Below, piece after piece: positions 8,010 through 16,760 of a stretch of 64,000 nucleotides of DNA (the stretch's first letter is position 1; each line of letters starts with the position of its first letter). Under the pieces are notes generated by a model. The model made no database searches. It saw only the letters and a program-made list of their open reading frames with translations, and was not told the origin of the DNA. The position numbers were made by a program, and so were the translations under genes. Location: positions 62,001-126,000 of the forward strand of contig CAYUPI010000003.1 in assembly GCA_964446585.1 (NCBI GenBank). Reading direction: 5' to 3'. The stretch comes from CAYUPI01 sp964446585 (GTDB lineage Bacteria; Verrucomicrobiota; Verrucomicrobiia; Limisphaerales; UBA8199).

Positions 8010-9731
8010 ATGCGTTGGACCCAAACCCTGATTCCCACATTAAAAGAGACGCCTGCCGAGGCCGAGATCGCCTCGCACAAGCTGCTGCTGCGCGCCGGCC
8101 TGATCCGCAAACTCACCGGCGGGCTTTACACGTTTCTGCCGCTTGGATTGCGTGCTCTGCGGAAAGTCGAGCAGATCGTTCGCGAGGAAATGAACCGCGC
8201 TGGCGCGCTCGAGCTGCTCATGCCCGCCCTGCAGCCGCCGGACATCTGGCAGCAAAGCGGCCGCTACGAAACCGCCCGAGACGTGCTGTTCAAAGTCCGT
8301 GACCGCGCCAAGAAGGAATGGGTGCTTGGCCCAACGCACGAGGAGGTCATCACCACCCTTGTGGCCGACGAAATCAATTCCTATCGGCAGATGCCGAAAA
8401 ACTTTTACCAGATTCAAACCAAGTTCCGCGACGAAATCCGGCCGCGGTTCGGCCTGATGCGTGCCAAGGAATTCATCATGAAAGACGCTTACAGCTTTGA
8501 CGCCACCGACGAGGCGGCGCAGGAAAGCTATCGCAAGATGTACGACGCCTACTCGCGCATTTTCCAGCGGTGCGGCCTCAAGACTCTTGCGGTCGAGGCT
8601 GATACGGGAGTCATGGGTGGCAAGTTCTCGCACGAGTTCATGGTGCCTGCAGAAACGGGAGAAAACGAGGTCGCATTCTGCGAAGGCTGTGGATACGCGG
8701 CGAACATTGATAAAGCAACTTCCGGAGTACAAAGTTCCAAGCCCAAGGTCCAAAGTCCGGATTCCGCACTGGAAAAATTTCCGACGCCTGGTGTTTTGAC
8801 GATCGAGGCATTGTCGAAGCCGCCCCATAATGTCCCGGCCGAACGGCAGATCAAAACGCTCGTTTACACCGTCGAGAGCAAACCGGTGTTGATTCTGCTT
8901 CGCGGCGACGATCAGTTGAATGAAGCCAAACTGGCCGGCGCGCTCGGCACTGGGACCTTTCGGCCCGGCGAACCGGATGAAATCTTCGCCAGCCTGGGCG
9001 CGCATCCCGGCAGCCTCGGCGCTGTCGGGGTGACCAAATTTCAGATTCTGGCTGACGAACGACTCCGCGATGCCAGTGGGATGACCACGGGCGCGAACGA
9101 GGACGGCTTCCATCTCCGCAACGTCGCGATCGGCCGCGATATCCAGGTCGCCCAATGGGCTGACCTGCGAGTCGTGCAGCCGGGCGAGCTCTGCCTAAAG
9201 TGCGGACAGCCGCTCAAACTGCAACGCGCGATTGAAGTCGGTCATGTATTCAAGCTGGGCACCAAGTACAGCGAAGCCTTGAAAGCGCTCTTCCTTGATG
9301 AATCAGGAAAGCAACAACCCGCAATCATGGGTTGTTACGGGATTGGCGTGACCCGCACGCTGCAAGCCATCATCGAGCAGTGCCACGACGAACAGGGCAT
9401 CATTTGGCCAATCAGCGTCGCGCCGTACACAGTCTGCATTACCCCGCTGAATGTCGCGCCGGAAAGCGAGGTCATGAAGCTCGCGGAACGCCTTTACTCC
9501 GAGCTGTCAGCAAAAGGTATTGACGTCATACTGGATGACCGCAACGACCGCCCTGGCGTGAAATTCAAAGACTCCGAACTGGTCGGTTTTCCAATCCGTA
9601 TTGGCATCGGCGAAAAATCTCTGGCCAAAGGTGAAGTCGAGATCAAACCGCGGGCAGGTGCTCTAGTGGGGGTGAAGGTTGGGCAAGCGCTGGAGAAGGT
9701 CTTGGAGCTCGTGCAGGCTGCTACCACCTAA
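8010..9731 (+). CDS. proS: Prolyl-tRNA synthetase
   Basis: This class II synthetase charges tRNA-Pro. The N-terminal motif 1 region (RAGLIRKLTGGLYTFLPLG), motif 2 (FRDEIRPRFGLMRAKEF), the editing INS domain between motifs 2 and 3, motif 3 (GCYGIGVTRTLQA) and the C-terminal anticodon-binding domain are in order. The 573-aa length fits the bacterial form. Start ATG 8010 is taken because homology begins at MRWTQTLIPTLKE and the longer frame only translates the tandem repeat. Odd: at about residues 236-255 a SSKPKVQS-type stretch is encoded by a short tandem repeat (8731-8762) at the edge of the INS domain. Confidence 0.96.
   Translation: MRWTQTLIPTLKETPAEAEIASHKLLLRAGLIRKLTGGLYTFLPLGLRALRKVEQIVREEMNRAGALELLMPALQPPDIWQQSGRYETARDVLFKVRDRAKKEWVLGPTHEEVITTLVADEINSYRQMPKNFYQIQTKFRDEIRPRFGLMRAKEFIMKDAYSFDATDEAAQESYRKMYDAYSRIFQRCGLKTLAVEADTGVMGGKFSHEFMVPAETGENEVAFCEGCGYAANIDKATSGVQSSKPKVQSPDSALEKFPTPGVLTIEALSKPPHNVPAERQIKTLVYTVESKPVLILLRGDDQLNEAKLAGALGTGTFRPGEPDEIFASLGAHPGSLGAVGVTKFQILADERLRDASGMTTGANEDGFHLRNVAIGRDIQVAQWADLRVVQPGELCLKCGQPLKLQRAIEVGHVFKLGTKYSEALKALFLDESGKQQPAIMGCYGIGVTRTLQAIIEQCHDEQGIIWPISVAPYTVCITPLNVAPESEVMKLAERLYSELSAKGIDVILDDRNDRPGVKFKDSELVGFPIRIGIGEKSLAKGEVEIKPRAGALVGVKVGQALEKVLELVQAATT
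8731..8762 (+). repeat. Short tandem repeat inside proS
   Basis: Units resembling AAGTTCC / AAGCCC / AAGGTCC / AAAGTCC repeat with a period of about seven bases within the coding frame, producing the peptide SSKPKVQSPDS. It lies where prolyl-tRNA synthetases vary in length and keeps the frame open. Confidence 0.65.
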
Positions 9732-9779
9732 GCGGGGATCATGGGGTGTTTCCGAACGTGTTCGGAAAATCCGTTCCCT

Positions 9780-9866
9780 TGTAGGAGCCGACGTGAGGAG
9801 GCTCGATTCGAATGCGGAGTGCGGTGTGCGGAATTAAATCAGAGCCTCCTCACGTCGGCTCCTACA
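9780..9866. repeat. Double-hairpin repeat, 25-bp perfect arms
   Basis: Bases 9780-9804 (TGTAGGAGCCGACGTGAGGA...) are exactly complementary to 9842-9866, with a 37-base loop. Each arm also contains its own small stem (GAGCC/GGCTC). The loop includes a heptamer run of GCGGAGT/GCGGTGT type. The element lies between proS and the CPXCG gene. A separate short palindrome, TTTCCGAA-CGTG-TTCGGAAA, sits just upstream near 9750-9768 and may act as a proS terminator stem. Confidence 0.9.
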
Positions 9867-9890
9867 ATTTCAAGACAAGTTCTAAACAGC

Positions 9891-10070
9891 ATGGAATGCT
9901 CGGCCTCGATTCAATGTCCGTTCTGCGGACAGACTTTCGAACTCGTCATCGACACGAGCATCGCCAGCCAGCGGCTTACGACCGATTGCGAGGTCTGCTG
10001 CCGGCCAATCGAGGTTCTCGCTGAATGTGACCCCGGTGAGATAGTCAGCATCGAAGTGGTGGGCACGTGA
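9891..10070 (+). CDS. CPXCG-motif cysteine-rich small protein
   Basis: The 59-aa protein carries IQCPFCG (C9, C12) and DCEVC (C33, C36), a typical zinc-ribbon pair, and the VDTS-like IDTS segment between them. This matches the CPXCG-motif-containing cysteine-rich protein family of unknown role. The frame is open further upstream to 9741, but that extension translates the hairpin repeat, so ATG 9891 is used. A zinc-binding, cytosolic protein is inferred. Confidence 0.85.
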   Translation: MECSASIQCPFCGQTFELVIDTSIASQRLTTDCEVCCRPIEVLAECDPGEIVSIEVVGT

Positions 10071-10230
10071 TTGGGTAAAGCGTTGAAGCGTTAAATTGCC
10101 GAGTTGTTGAACCGTCGAAAACACGAACACACTTCGACATTTTGATTGCACGGTTCAACTTTTCATCGTTTCAACTATTTCGTTGTGTTCATTGTGCTCC
10201 GTTGCCGCTAGATTGCGCTGATCGAAGTTT

Positions 10231-10518
10231 ATGAACCCGAATAAAGTACTTTGGATTTACATTATTCTCCTGGTGATTGGCGGCCTGATCGGGTTTCTCA
10301 AAGGCAAGAGCCGGGTGTCGTTGATCATGTCAGTTGCGTTTGCCGCCGCCCTCAGTCTTTGCGCCGCGAACATCATATTTCACTCCTACGTCGCAGATAT
10401 TCTCCTGGTGGCGCTGCTAGTGGTTTTTTCAATGCGACTGGTGAAAACCAAGAAGTTCATGCCCGCCGGCTTGATGCTGGTCATCACGATCCTTGCTTTG
10501 GCGCTGCGTCGTTTTTGA
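10231..10518 (+). CDS. TMEM14-family small membrane protein
   Basis: The 95-aa protein has four hydrophobic segments (about 7-25, 30-50, 52-68 and 76-92), Gly-rich GGLIGFLKGKSRVSL at the first loop and the MRLVKTKKFMPAGLM signature before the last helix. These match the Tmemb_14 family, widespread in bacteria and eukaryotes, for which the bacterial function is not established. It is monocistronic, with hairpin repeat DNA following it. Confidence 0.85.
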   Translation: MNPNKVLWIYIILLVIGGLIGFLKGKSRVSLIMSVAFAAALSLCAANIIFHSYVADILLVALLVVFSMRLVKTKKFMPAGLMLVITILALALRRF

Positions 10519-10580
10519 TCCTGAAAGGGTCCACGCCGTGGGCCGGATTTTTCACTTCTCGCAAGATTCGCCAGCAGAGA

Positions 10581-10650
10581 GTAGCCGCCGACCTCAGTTG
10601 GCGCTGATCTGGACTTCGGAGAGAGTGCGCCGACTGAAGTCGGCGGCTAC
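10581..10650. repeat. Double-hairpin repeat, 24-bp arms
   Basis: GTAGCCGCCGACCTCAGTTG... (10581-10604) pairs with 10627-10650 apart from two mismatches. Each arm is itself near-palindromic around CGCCGAC...GTCGGCG. The element lies between the TMEM14 gene and hrpB and ends about 34 bases before the hrpB start region. Confidence 0.85.
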
Positions 10651-10683
10651 AAAGCATGAAGTCTCCGGGCTGGGCGAACTGGG

Positions 10684-13578
10684 TTGCGGTCGAGCTTCGT
10701 TGTGAACACAAAATCCCTCCCGATCTGGGAACTCCATTCGGAGATTATCGAGGCGCTGCGTTCGGGCAATCGCCTGGTCCTGGTCGCCCCGACGGGCTCG
10801 GGCAAGACGACCCAGGTGCCGCAGATGTTGCTGGATGCCGGGCTGGTCGGGAAAAAGAAGATTATCGTCCTGCAACCGCGTCGCGTGGCGGCGCGGACGG
10901 TGGCTGCGCGAGTCGCCTGGGAACGAGCGGCTCCGCTCGGCGCGGAAGTCGGTTACCAAATCCGGTTCGAGGATCGAACGAGCCTGGGCACGCGAATCAG
11001 TTACGTGACCGAAGGAATTTTGTTGCGCTGGCTGCAGCAGGATCGATCGCTCACGGACGTTGGCGCCATCCTCTTCGACGAGTTTCATGAGCGCAACTTG
11101 CTCAGCGATGTCGGTCTGGCTTTGGTCAAGAATTTACAGCAAACACAACGGGCCGATCTAAAGATGGCCGTCATGTCGGCAACTCTCGAAGCCGAGCCCG
11201 TCGCGGAGTACTTGGCATTCGAGAATCGAGAATCGAGAATCGAGTCTGCATCTAAAGTTCACTTCCCTCGCACCTCGCACCTCGCACCTCGCACCTCCGC
11301 CCTCTCCCCTCTCCCCTCTCCCCTTTTCCCTTGCCCGATCCTCATCTCCGAAGGCCAAATGTTTCCAGTCGAGGTCAGGTACCTGAGCGACCCGGATGAG
11401 CGGCCAGCCACGGAGCAAGCGGCGGACGCCGTCGAAGAAATCATCAATTCTGGCGCACCTGGTGACATCCTGGTGTTCATGCCCGGGATGACGGAGATAA
11501 ACTCTACGATCGGCGCCCTGCGCGCTATGCGAAGCAACGAGCGGCTGGCCCTGCTTTCGCTCCACGGCGACCTGCCCGCGGACCAGCAAGACCTCGCGTT
11601 CGCACCAAATCCTCTCCGCAAAGTGATCGTCGCCACGAACGTCGCGGAAACGTCTGTGACCATCGATGGTATTCGGCATGTCGTGGATAGCGGTCTGGCT
11701 CGAATCGCGCGCTACGAACCCGAGCGTGGCATCAGTACGCTGTTCATTGAACCCATCAGCCGAGCGTCAGCCGAGCAGCGGAAGGGCCGCGCCGGTCGGA
11801 CCGCGCCGGGCACGTGCCATCGGCTATGGACCGAGAGCGGCCAATTGGATCGGCCGGAGAAGAACACGCCAGAAATCCAGCGGAGCGATTTGGCGGAAGT
11901 GGTTCTGCTGCTGCACTCGCTCGGGATCAAACGTGCCGCGGAGTTCGATTGGCTGGACAAGCCCGACCCGCAGGCCGTCGAGAGGGCCGAGCAACTCTTG
12001 TTCACCCTAGGCGCCCTTACCTCTTCCCTCTCCCCTCCCCCCTCGCCCCTCACACTTCGTCCCTCTCCCCTCGCCCCTCACACCTCGTCCCTCCCCCGGC
12101 CCCTCGCCCCTCGCCCCTCGGACCTCACCCCTATCGGCCGTCAGATGCTCAGGTTGCCGATGCACCCCCGCTACTCGCGAATGTTGGTCGAGGCGGCCAG
12201 ATTCAACTGCGTCCCCGCAGCGGCGCTTTGCGCGGCGCTGGTCAGCGGGCGCGACTTGTTGATGCGCCTCGGCCGCGATGACCTGCATATCAAAGAGGCC
12301 CGCGAACTGTTCGAGGCCAGCCAGGAATCGGATTTTTATACGCTCATGCGGGCGTATCAATTCGCGAAGAAAAACAATTTCGGCGTCGAGACCTGCCGCC
12401 GTTATGGTCTTCATGCCCAGACCGCGCGCCAGGTCGAGCAGACTTTCGACCAAATCCTCCAAACGGCCGATTGGCTGCTCAAAAGTGATGACGGCAAGAA
12501 AGGCGCAGAGGACGGGGGCCCAATTCCCTCCTCAGCCACGCCTGAATCTTCGTCCGCCTCTTCGTCCTCCTCGCCCCTCGTCCCTCGTCCCTCGCACCTC
12601 ATCCCTCCCCCCTCTCCCCTCGCCCCCGACCCGTTGCCTCGCTGCATCATGACCGGTTTCATCGACCAGTTATGCGTGCGGCGCGACCTGGGCACGCTCG
12701 AGTGCGATTTGACCGAGGGACGTCATGGGACCCTGATGCGGGAAAGTGTCGTGCAGAACGCGCCGCTGTTTGTCGCGGCGAGCATTCGCGAAGTCACCGG
12801 CCGCAGTTCCGAAAATCTGACTCTGCTTGGCTTGGCTACCGCCGCCAAACGCGAGTGGATCGAGGAAACATTTCCCGAGCAGATCACGGCGAAGGTGGAG
12901 CACTTGTATGATCGGACCCACAAACGTGTCGCCGCTGTCAAGCTGGTGCGGCTTCGCGACCTGGTGATTCATCACGAGCACCAGCGCGAGCTGGACCCGA
13001 AAGCCTCGGGCCGTTGCCTCGCGGAAGCGCATCGCAAAGGCTATTTCGAATTGCCGCTCTTCAATCACGAACTCAAGCAACTCGTTGGCCGCGTCAATCT
13101 GGTCGCCGCCGTCATGCCGGAGCTGGAACTTCCGGTTTTCGACGAGGCCGGCATAACCGACCGCCTGGCGCGAGCATTCGAGGGATTGTCTCTCGCCAAG
13201 GAGGCGCAAGCTTCGCATTTGCGGGAGCCTTTTCTCGATCGGCTCGGCAACGAGCGCGTGCCCTGGCTCAACGAAATGGCTCCCACATCCATCCCCTGGC
13301 ACGATGGACGCAAACTGAAATTGCAGTACTCTGAAACGGGCCACGACGAGGATGGCCAGCCCATTTTGCCCGAGCTGCAGATCAAACTGCACGAATGTTT
13401 CGGTCTAAAAGCCCACCCGCTCATCTGTGAAGGCCGGCTGTCCGTGAAGCTTTGGCTCTGCGCGCCCGACGGCAAACGTCTGGAACCGACCACAAACTGG
13501 CTCTCCTTCAAATCGAACACCTACCCCAAGCTTAAACCCACGCTACAAAAGAAATATCCCGGCGTGGCGTGGGTCTGA
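10684..13578 (+). CDS. hrpB: DEAH-family RNA helicase HrpB with repeat-derived insertions
   Basis: Walker A APTGSGKT (35-42), DEFHER (132-137) and SAT (165-167) mark a DEAH-type helicase core; ETSVTIDGIRHVVDSG and QRKGRAGRTAPG give the second RecA domain, followed by HA2 and the HrpB C-terminal domain (DGRKLKLQY...LLQEMFGL-like LHECFGLKAHP). Length is 964 aa against roughly 820-850 usual; the excess is three Pro/Ser/Leu-rich inserts at about residues 179-218, 446-483 and 613-649, each encoded by a short tandem repeat. All are in frame and lie between domains. The start is uncertain: TTG 10684 or GTG 10702; no clear ribosome site. Probable role: RNA remodelling. Confidence 0.92.
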   Translation: MRSSFVVNTKSLPIWELHSEIIEALRSGNRLVLVAPTGSGKTTQVPQMLLDAGLVGKKKIIVLQPRRVAARTVAARVAWERAAPLGAEVGYQIRFEDRTSLGTRISYVTEGILLRWLQQDRSLTDVGAILFDEFHERNLLSDVGLALVKNLQQTQRADLKMAVMSATLEAEPVAEYLAFENRESRIESASKVHFPRTSHLAPRTSALSPLPSPLFPCPILISEGQMFPVEVRYLSDPDERPATEQAADAVEEIINSGAPGDILVFMPGMTEINSTIGALRAMRSNERLALLSLHGDLPADQQDLAFAPNPLRKVIVATNVAETSVTIDGIRHVVDSGLARIARYEPERGISTLFIEPISRASAEQRKGRAGRTAPGTCHRLWTESGQLDRPEKNTPEIQRSDLAEVVLLLHSLGIKRAAEFDWLDKPDPQAVERAEQLLFTLGALTSSLSPPPSPLTLRPSPLAPHTSSLPRPLAPRPSDLTPIGRQMLRLPMHPRYSRMLVEAARFNCVPAAALCAALVSGRDLLMRLGRDDLHIKEARELFEASQESDFYTLMRAYQFAKKNNFGVETCRRYGLHAQTARQVEQTFDQILQTADWLLKSDDGKKGAEDGGPIPSSATPESSSASSSSSPLVPRPSHLIPPPSPLAPDPLPRCIMTGFIDQLCVRRDLGTLECDLTEGRHGTLMRESVVQNAPLFVAASIREVTGRSSENLTLLGLATAAKREWIEETFPEQITAKVEHLYDRTHKRVAAVKLVRLRDLVIHHEHQRELDPKASGRCLAEAHRKGYFELPLFNHELKQLVGRVNLVAAVMPELELPVFDEAGITDRLARAFEGLSLAKEAQASHLREPFLDRLGNERVPWLNEMAPTSIPWHDGRKLKLQYSETGHDEDGQPILPELQIKLHECFGLKAHPLICEGRLSVKLWLCAPDGKRLEPTTNWLSFKSNTYPKLKPTLQKKYPGVAWV
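11217..11331 (+). repeat. Short tandem repeats inside hrpB, insert 1
   Basis: Two unrelated heptamer families stand side by side: GAATCGA repeated three times (11217-11245), then CACCTCG four times running into CCTCTCC units (11267-11331). Both stay in the hrpB frame and encode an HLAPRTSALSPLPSPL-type peptide between the first and second helicase domains. Confidence 0.9.
12018..12130 (+). repeat. Short tandem repeats inside hrpB, insert 2
   Basis: About 110 bases of CCTCTCC / CCCCTCG / CACCTCG-type heptamers encode a heptad-repeating Pro/Ser/Leu peptide (for example SPLAPHT, RPLAPRP). Three heptamers make 21 bases, so any frame gives a seven-residue repeat. The insert lies just before the HA2 region. 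Confidence 0.9.
12520..12630 (+). repeat. Short tandem repeats inside hrpB, insert 3
   Basis: TCGTCC / CTCGTCC / CCCCTCG-type units run through the hrpB frame and encode a Ser-rich then Pro-rich peptide between the HA2 part and the C-terminal domain, ending just before the conserved ITGFIDQLCVR-like strand (here IMTGFIDQLC). Confidence 0.85.
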
Positions 13579-13622
13579 TCACGACGCCGCGCCCTCTTTT
13601 CATTGGTGTTAATTCGTGTCCA

Positions 13623-14030
13623 TTAGTGGTTCCCGTCATCCTTTGAGGCGAAAACCGACCCTCGCCTCCAATCTGAGGTTGACTTGTTTGAAGTCGGCTT
13701 AAATAGAATCTCAGAGGAAACGTTGTCGACGATGACGGGCGTCTCGAAATAGGTGATCGACGGTTCGACGTGGAATCTCTCTTTGATCATCGGGCGGATG
13801 GTCGCCTCGCAAAAATCCTGCGCCGTCTGCCGTGAGTTCCAAAGATACACCCCGCCGCCTGTCGCGCCGTTGTCCGAGAGGAGAAAATACTTTCGGAGTA
13901 GCCCGGGCGGACGCTGGAAAAAGGGCGCAACTTCGAGGAAGCCGCTCTTCACTGCATCTATCGGTGCCCCCGGCGGGAGTGGGTACTGAATTATCGCTGT
14001 GGTCATAGTTTTCATATTTTTTTCTGACAT
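13623..14030 (-). CDS. YdhR-like putative monooxygenase, dimeric alpha/beta barrel
   Basis: The protein starts with a strand (TTAIIQYPLP), followed by FLEVAPFFQRPPGLLRKYFLLSDNGATGGGVYLW, the hallmark of YdhR/antibiotic-monooxygenase-like small proteins (a probable ferredoxin-like fold). The C-terminal part ITYFETPVIVDN completes the fold, and the last 25 residues are an extra polar tail. ATG 14030 (MSEKNMKT) is preferred over 14060. It follows the flavin oxidase gene on the same strand, with its start 38 bases beyond that gene's stop, so the two probably form one transcript under the divergent AraC-type regulator. Substrate unknown. Confidence 0.75.
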   Translation of the reverse strand: MSEKNMKTMTTAIIQYPLPPGAPIDAVKSGFLEVAPFFQRPPGLLRKYFLLSDNGATGGGVYLWNSRQTAQDFCEATIRPMIKERFHVEPSITYFETPVIVDNVSSEILFKPTSNKSTSDWRRGSVFASKDDGNH

Positions 14031-14068
14031 TTTTAGTAAGCCGCAATCCTGGACAGGCATGCCCCGTC

Positions 14069-15448
14069 TCAGGCCGGCTTGATGTTCTGGTTCACGCGGA
14101 AAAAGTTGGTCGGATCGTACTTCTTCTTGATGGCGGCAAGGCGGTCGTAGTTGTCCCCATAAGTGGCCCGAATGCGATCCTCGCCTTCTTCCATGATGAA
14201 ATTGAGATAGGCGCCCTTTAGATTATGCGGATGGATGGCATCCCAGTATTCCTGGGCCCAGGTCTTGAGCCGCTGCGCGTTCGCCGGGTTGGGATCGATT
14301 CCACAGATGACCATGGACCAGGTCGCATCCCTGCAGTTCCACGCGGTCTCGTGTCGCCCTGACTTGTGGACCGCGCCGTCTATAGGGTAGATGTGCGCAA
14401 TCGAAAGCTCCGACGGCGCCTTGCCGATGTGCTCAACATGTAGCTCGATCGCCCGGTCGGGCAACTCACTGACGAAGTCGCCTTTCCAATACCACTGCAT
14501 GCCCCTGGGCAGCAGTGGGTCGAACAGGCTTTGCAGGACCGGGAACGGCATGGGCCCCATCCAGTCGAGGATGGGCGGGGGCAGCTCCTGGCGGATAGGC
14601 CTGACCACCTCTTCCGCCTTGTCCAGCGGCCCTGTGTAGCAGACCACCAGGCCACAAGTCTTTTTGCCCCAAATAGCTTTCGGGAACGGCTCCGCCGAGG
14701 GCACAGTCCCTAGATGCACGAACGGACTCAGGTCCGGGGGCGCCTGCGCCAGAAACTGCCGGTACCACTTCATCACCGCCGCCGCGTCTTTCAGTTCCCA
14801 GAACATTGGGCCCCCATAGACTGTGCTCACCGGATGCGCCCGGTAGAGGAAGCTCGTCACCACGCCGAAATTCCCGCCTCCGCCGCGCAAGGCCCAAAAC
14901 AAATCCTCATGCTCCGTCGCACTGGCGACCACGGGCCTCCCATCGGCCAATATGACATCCGCCTCCAACAGGTTGTCAATCGTCAGACCGAATTTTCGCG
15001 AGAGATAGCCGTGGCCGCCGCCGAGCGTGAGGCCCGCGATGCCTGTGGTCGAGACGACCCCTGCGGGCACGGCCAATCCAAAGGCATGCGTTGCGTGATC
15101 CACGTCGCCCTGCGTGCAACCAGGTTCCGCCCGCACGGTGCGGTTCCGGGCATCGATGCGCACTCCCTTCATCCGGGAGAGATCAATCACCAGCCCGTCG
15201 TTGCAGCTCCCGAGTCCGGGCCCGTTGTGGCCGCCGCCCCGCACCGCCGTAAGCAGATCGTTCTCCCGCGCAAAGCCCACGGCCGAGATGACATCGGCGA
15301 CATCCGCGCAGCGAGCAATCAGGAGCGGCCGCTTGTCGATCATGGCGTTGTAGAGCCTGCGCGCTTCCTCGTAACCCGGGTCGCTGCGCTGGATGAGTTC
15401 ACCGCGCAGGCCGGCCTTGAACTTGTCAATCGTGGTGCTATTCAACAT
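14069..15448 (-). CDS. FAD-linked oxidase, PCMH/berberine-bridge type
   Basis: The N-terminal FAD-binding PCMH domain shows RGGGHNGPGLG (69-79), whose His is the usual 8-alpha-linked FAD attachment site in this family, plus VVSTTGIAGLTLGGGHGYLSR and ALRGGGGNFGVVTSF. The C-terminus has the BBE signature YGDNYDRLAAIKKKYDPTNFFRVNQNI. At 459 aa it matches bacterial FAD-dependent oxidoreductases acting on sugars, alcohols or aromatic substrates. No signal peptide is visible, so it is probably cytosolic. The operon with a YdhR-like protein and a divergent AraC regulator suggests inducible oxidative metabolism of a small molecule; substrate unknown. Confidence 0.9.
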   Translation of the reverse strand: MLNSTTIDKFKAGLRGELIQRSDPGYEEARRLYNAMIDKRPLLIARCADVADVISAVGFARENDLLTAVRGGGHNGPGLGSCNDGLVIDLSRMKGVRIDARNRTVRAEPGCTQGDVDHATHAFGLAVPAGVVSTTGIAGLTLGGGHGYLSRKFGLTIDNLLEADVILADGRPVVASATEHEDLFWALRGGGGNFGVVTSFLYRAHPVSTVYGGPMFWELKDAAAVMKWYRQFLAQAPPDLSPFVHLGTVPSAEPFPKAIWGKKTCGLVVCYTGPLDKAEEVVRPIRQELPPPILDWMGPMPFPVLQSLFDPLLPRGMQWYWKGDFVSELPDRAIELHVEHIGKAPSELSIAHIYPIDGAVHKSGRHETAWNCRDATWSMVICGIDPNPANAQRLKTWAQEYWDAIHPHNLKGAYLNFIMEEGEDRIRATYGDNYDRLAAIKKKYDPTNFFRVNQNIKPA

Positions 15449-15589
15449 ATTAGTCTCTTCTCATGATTCGGGTTTTTACTTGCGGCCGAGACGTCCGGCA
15501 CACGCGACACTCTACCCGCAGTGCGGAATTGGTGCTATGGCCGGGACGCCGGATGTTTTGGCCCAAACGCCGCCACAGGTTCTTTGATC

Positions 15590-16549
15590 ATGGACGCGCT
15601 TTCTGACCTCCTGCGCGTCGTGCGCTTTTCCGGCGGGCTGTTTCTCGAGTCCTACTGGCGCGCGCCGTGGTGTGTGCGGACGCAGGTCGTGCCGCAGGAT
15701 TGCGGACCTGGCTTCAAGGCCGACGGCGCCCTGGTCGCGTTCCATTATGTGCTGGATGGTCGCGTGCAGGTGCGCGTGGGAAGTGAACCGGCACGCACGG
15801 CGGGGCCGGGGAGCATCATTCTGATCAGCCGCAATGACCTGCACCTGGTCGGCAGCGATGTGGCGATACCGCCCATGGACGCGCGGCCGTTGATTCGCAA
15901 GGCGCAGGAGGATCTGCTGGCGCGCTCGGATTTCGGAACGGGCCGGCAGGTGAAGAGCCATTTCGTCTGCGGCTTTCTCGCCACCGCGATGCGGGACAAC
16001 CCTCTGCTCGCCGCGTTGCCGCCCTTGCTCGTGGCTGACCTGCGCGGACGGCCGTGCGCCGACTGGGCAGACGCTTCCTTCCGCTACGCCGCCCGCGAAC
16101 ACACCGTGCGCCGCCCCGGCTCGCAGGAAATTTTAGCGCGCCTCTCCGAGATGCTCTTCGTCGAAGCCGTGCAGGGTTACATCGACTCGCTTCATGGTGA
16201 CGCCACAGGCTGGCTTGCCGCACTGCGCGACCCCTCCCTGTCGCGCGCGTTAAGTGCCCTGCACGTGCGACCCGCGCGAGCGTGGACCGCCGAAGAACTG
16301 GCCAGGGAAGCTTGCCTGTCACGCTCGGCGTTTGCGGAAAGATTCACGAGCACCGTCGGCCTGCCACCCATGAGTTATCTGACCCGCTGGAGAATGCTGT
16401 TGGCCGGCCAACGGTTGCGGGAATCATCCGAAACGCTGGCGCAAGTAGCGGCGGCGGTGGGATACGAATCCGAGTTCTCGTTTTCACGAGCCTTCGCGCG
16501 CGAAACCGGTGTCACGCCTGGCGCCTGGCGCAAGAGCGGCGAGGGATGA
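15590..16549 (+). CDS. AraC-family transcriptional regulator, cupin sensor
   Basis: The N-terminal 190 residues form an AraC-binding-like cupin (FHYVLDGRVQVRVG; GPGSIILISRNDLHLVG), and the C-terminal 100 residues hold two helix-turn-helix motifs: EELAREACLSRSAFAERFTS and LAQVAAAVGYESEFSFSRAF, ending in GVTPGAWRK. Length is 319 aa from ATG 15590; the frame upstream is unlikely coding. It is divergent from the FAD oxidase/YdhR pair with 141 bases between the starts, the standard arrangement for a local activator or repressor of that operon. Confidence 0.9.
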   Translation: MDALSDLLRVVRFSGGLFLESYWRAPWCVRTQVVPQDCGPGFKADGALVAFHYVLDGRVQVRVGSEPARTAGPGSIILISRNDLHLVGSDVAIPPMDARPLIRKAQEDLLARSDFGTGRQVKSHFVCGFLATAMRDNPLLAALPPLLVADLRGRPCADWADASFRYAAREHTVRRPGSQEILARLSEMLFVEAVQGYIDSLHGDATGWLAALRDPSLSRALSALHVRPARAWTAEELAREACLSRSAFAERFTSTVGLPPMSYLTRWRMLLAGQRLRESSETLAQVAAAVGYESEFSFSRAFARETGVTPGAWRKSGEG

Positions 16550-16646
16550 ACGCCGCCGCCGCCGAGGTAACGGCAGTATTTCATCGTTTCAGCGTTTCAG
16601 CTTTTCCCCCTCCAGCTTTTCCTCCGTCGCCCCTTTCCGCGTTTTT

Positions 16647-16701
16647 CGCATATTTCGCGGCTACCTCCCCATTCTTCATTTCCTCTGCGACCTTCGCGCA
16701 G
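16647..16701 (+). repeat. 55-bp dispersed repeat, copy 1
   Basis: CGCATATTTCGCGG followed by a pyrimidine-rich tail ending in ACCTTCGCGCAG matches 25808-25861 at roughly three quarters of positions by eye. This copy lies in the leader of the 377-aa unknown gene; the other lies after the metallopeptidase gene. Confidence 0.6.
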
Positions 16702-16760
16702 GCGCAAAAAAAATGTTCCTTGGACAGCGGATGTCCAACCGACTCCCTCACAATCCCCGC

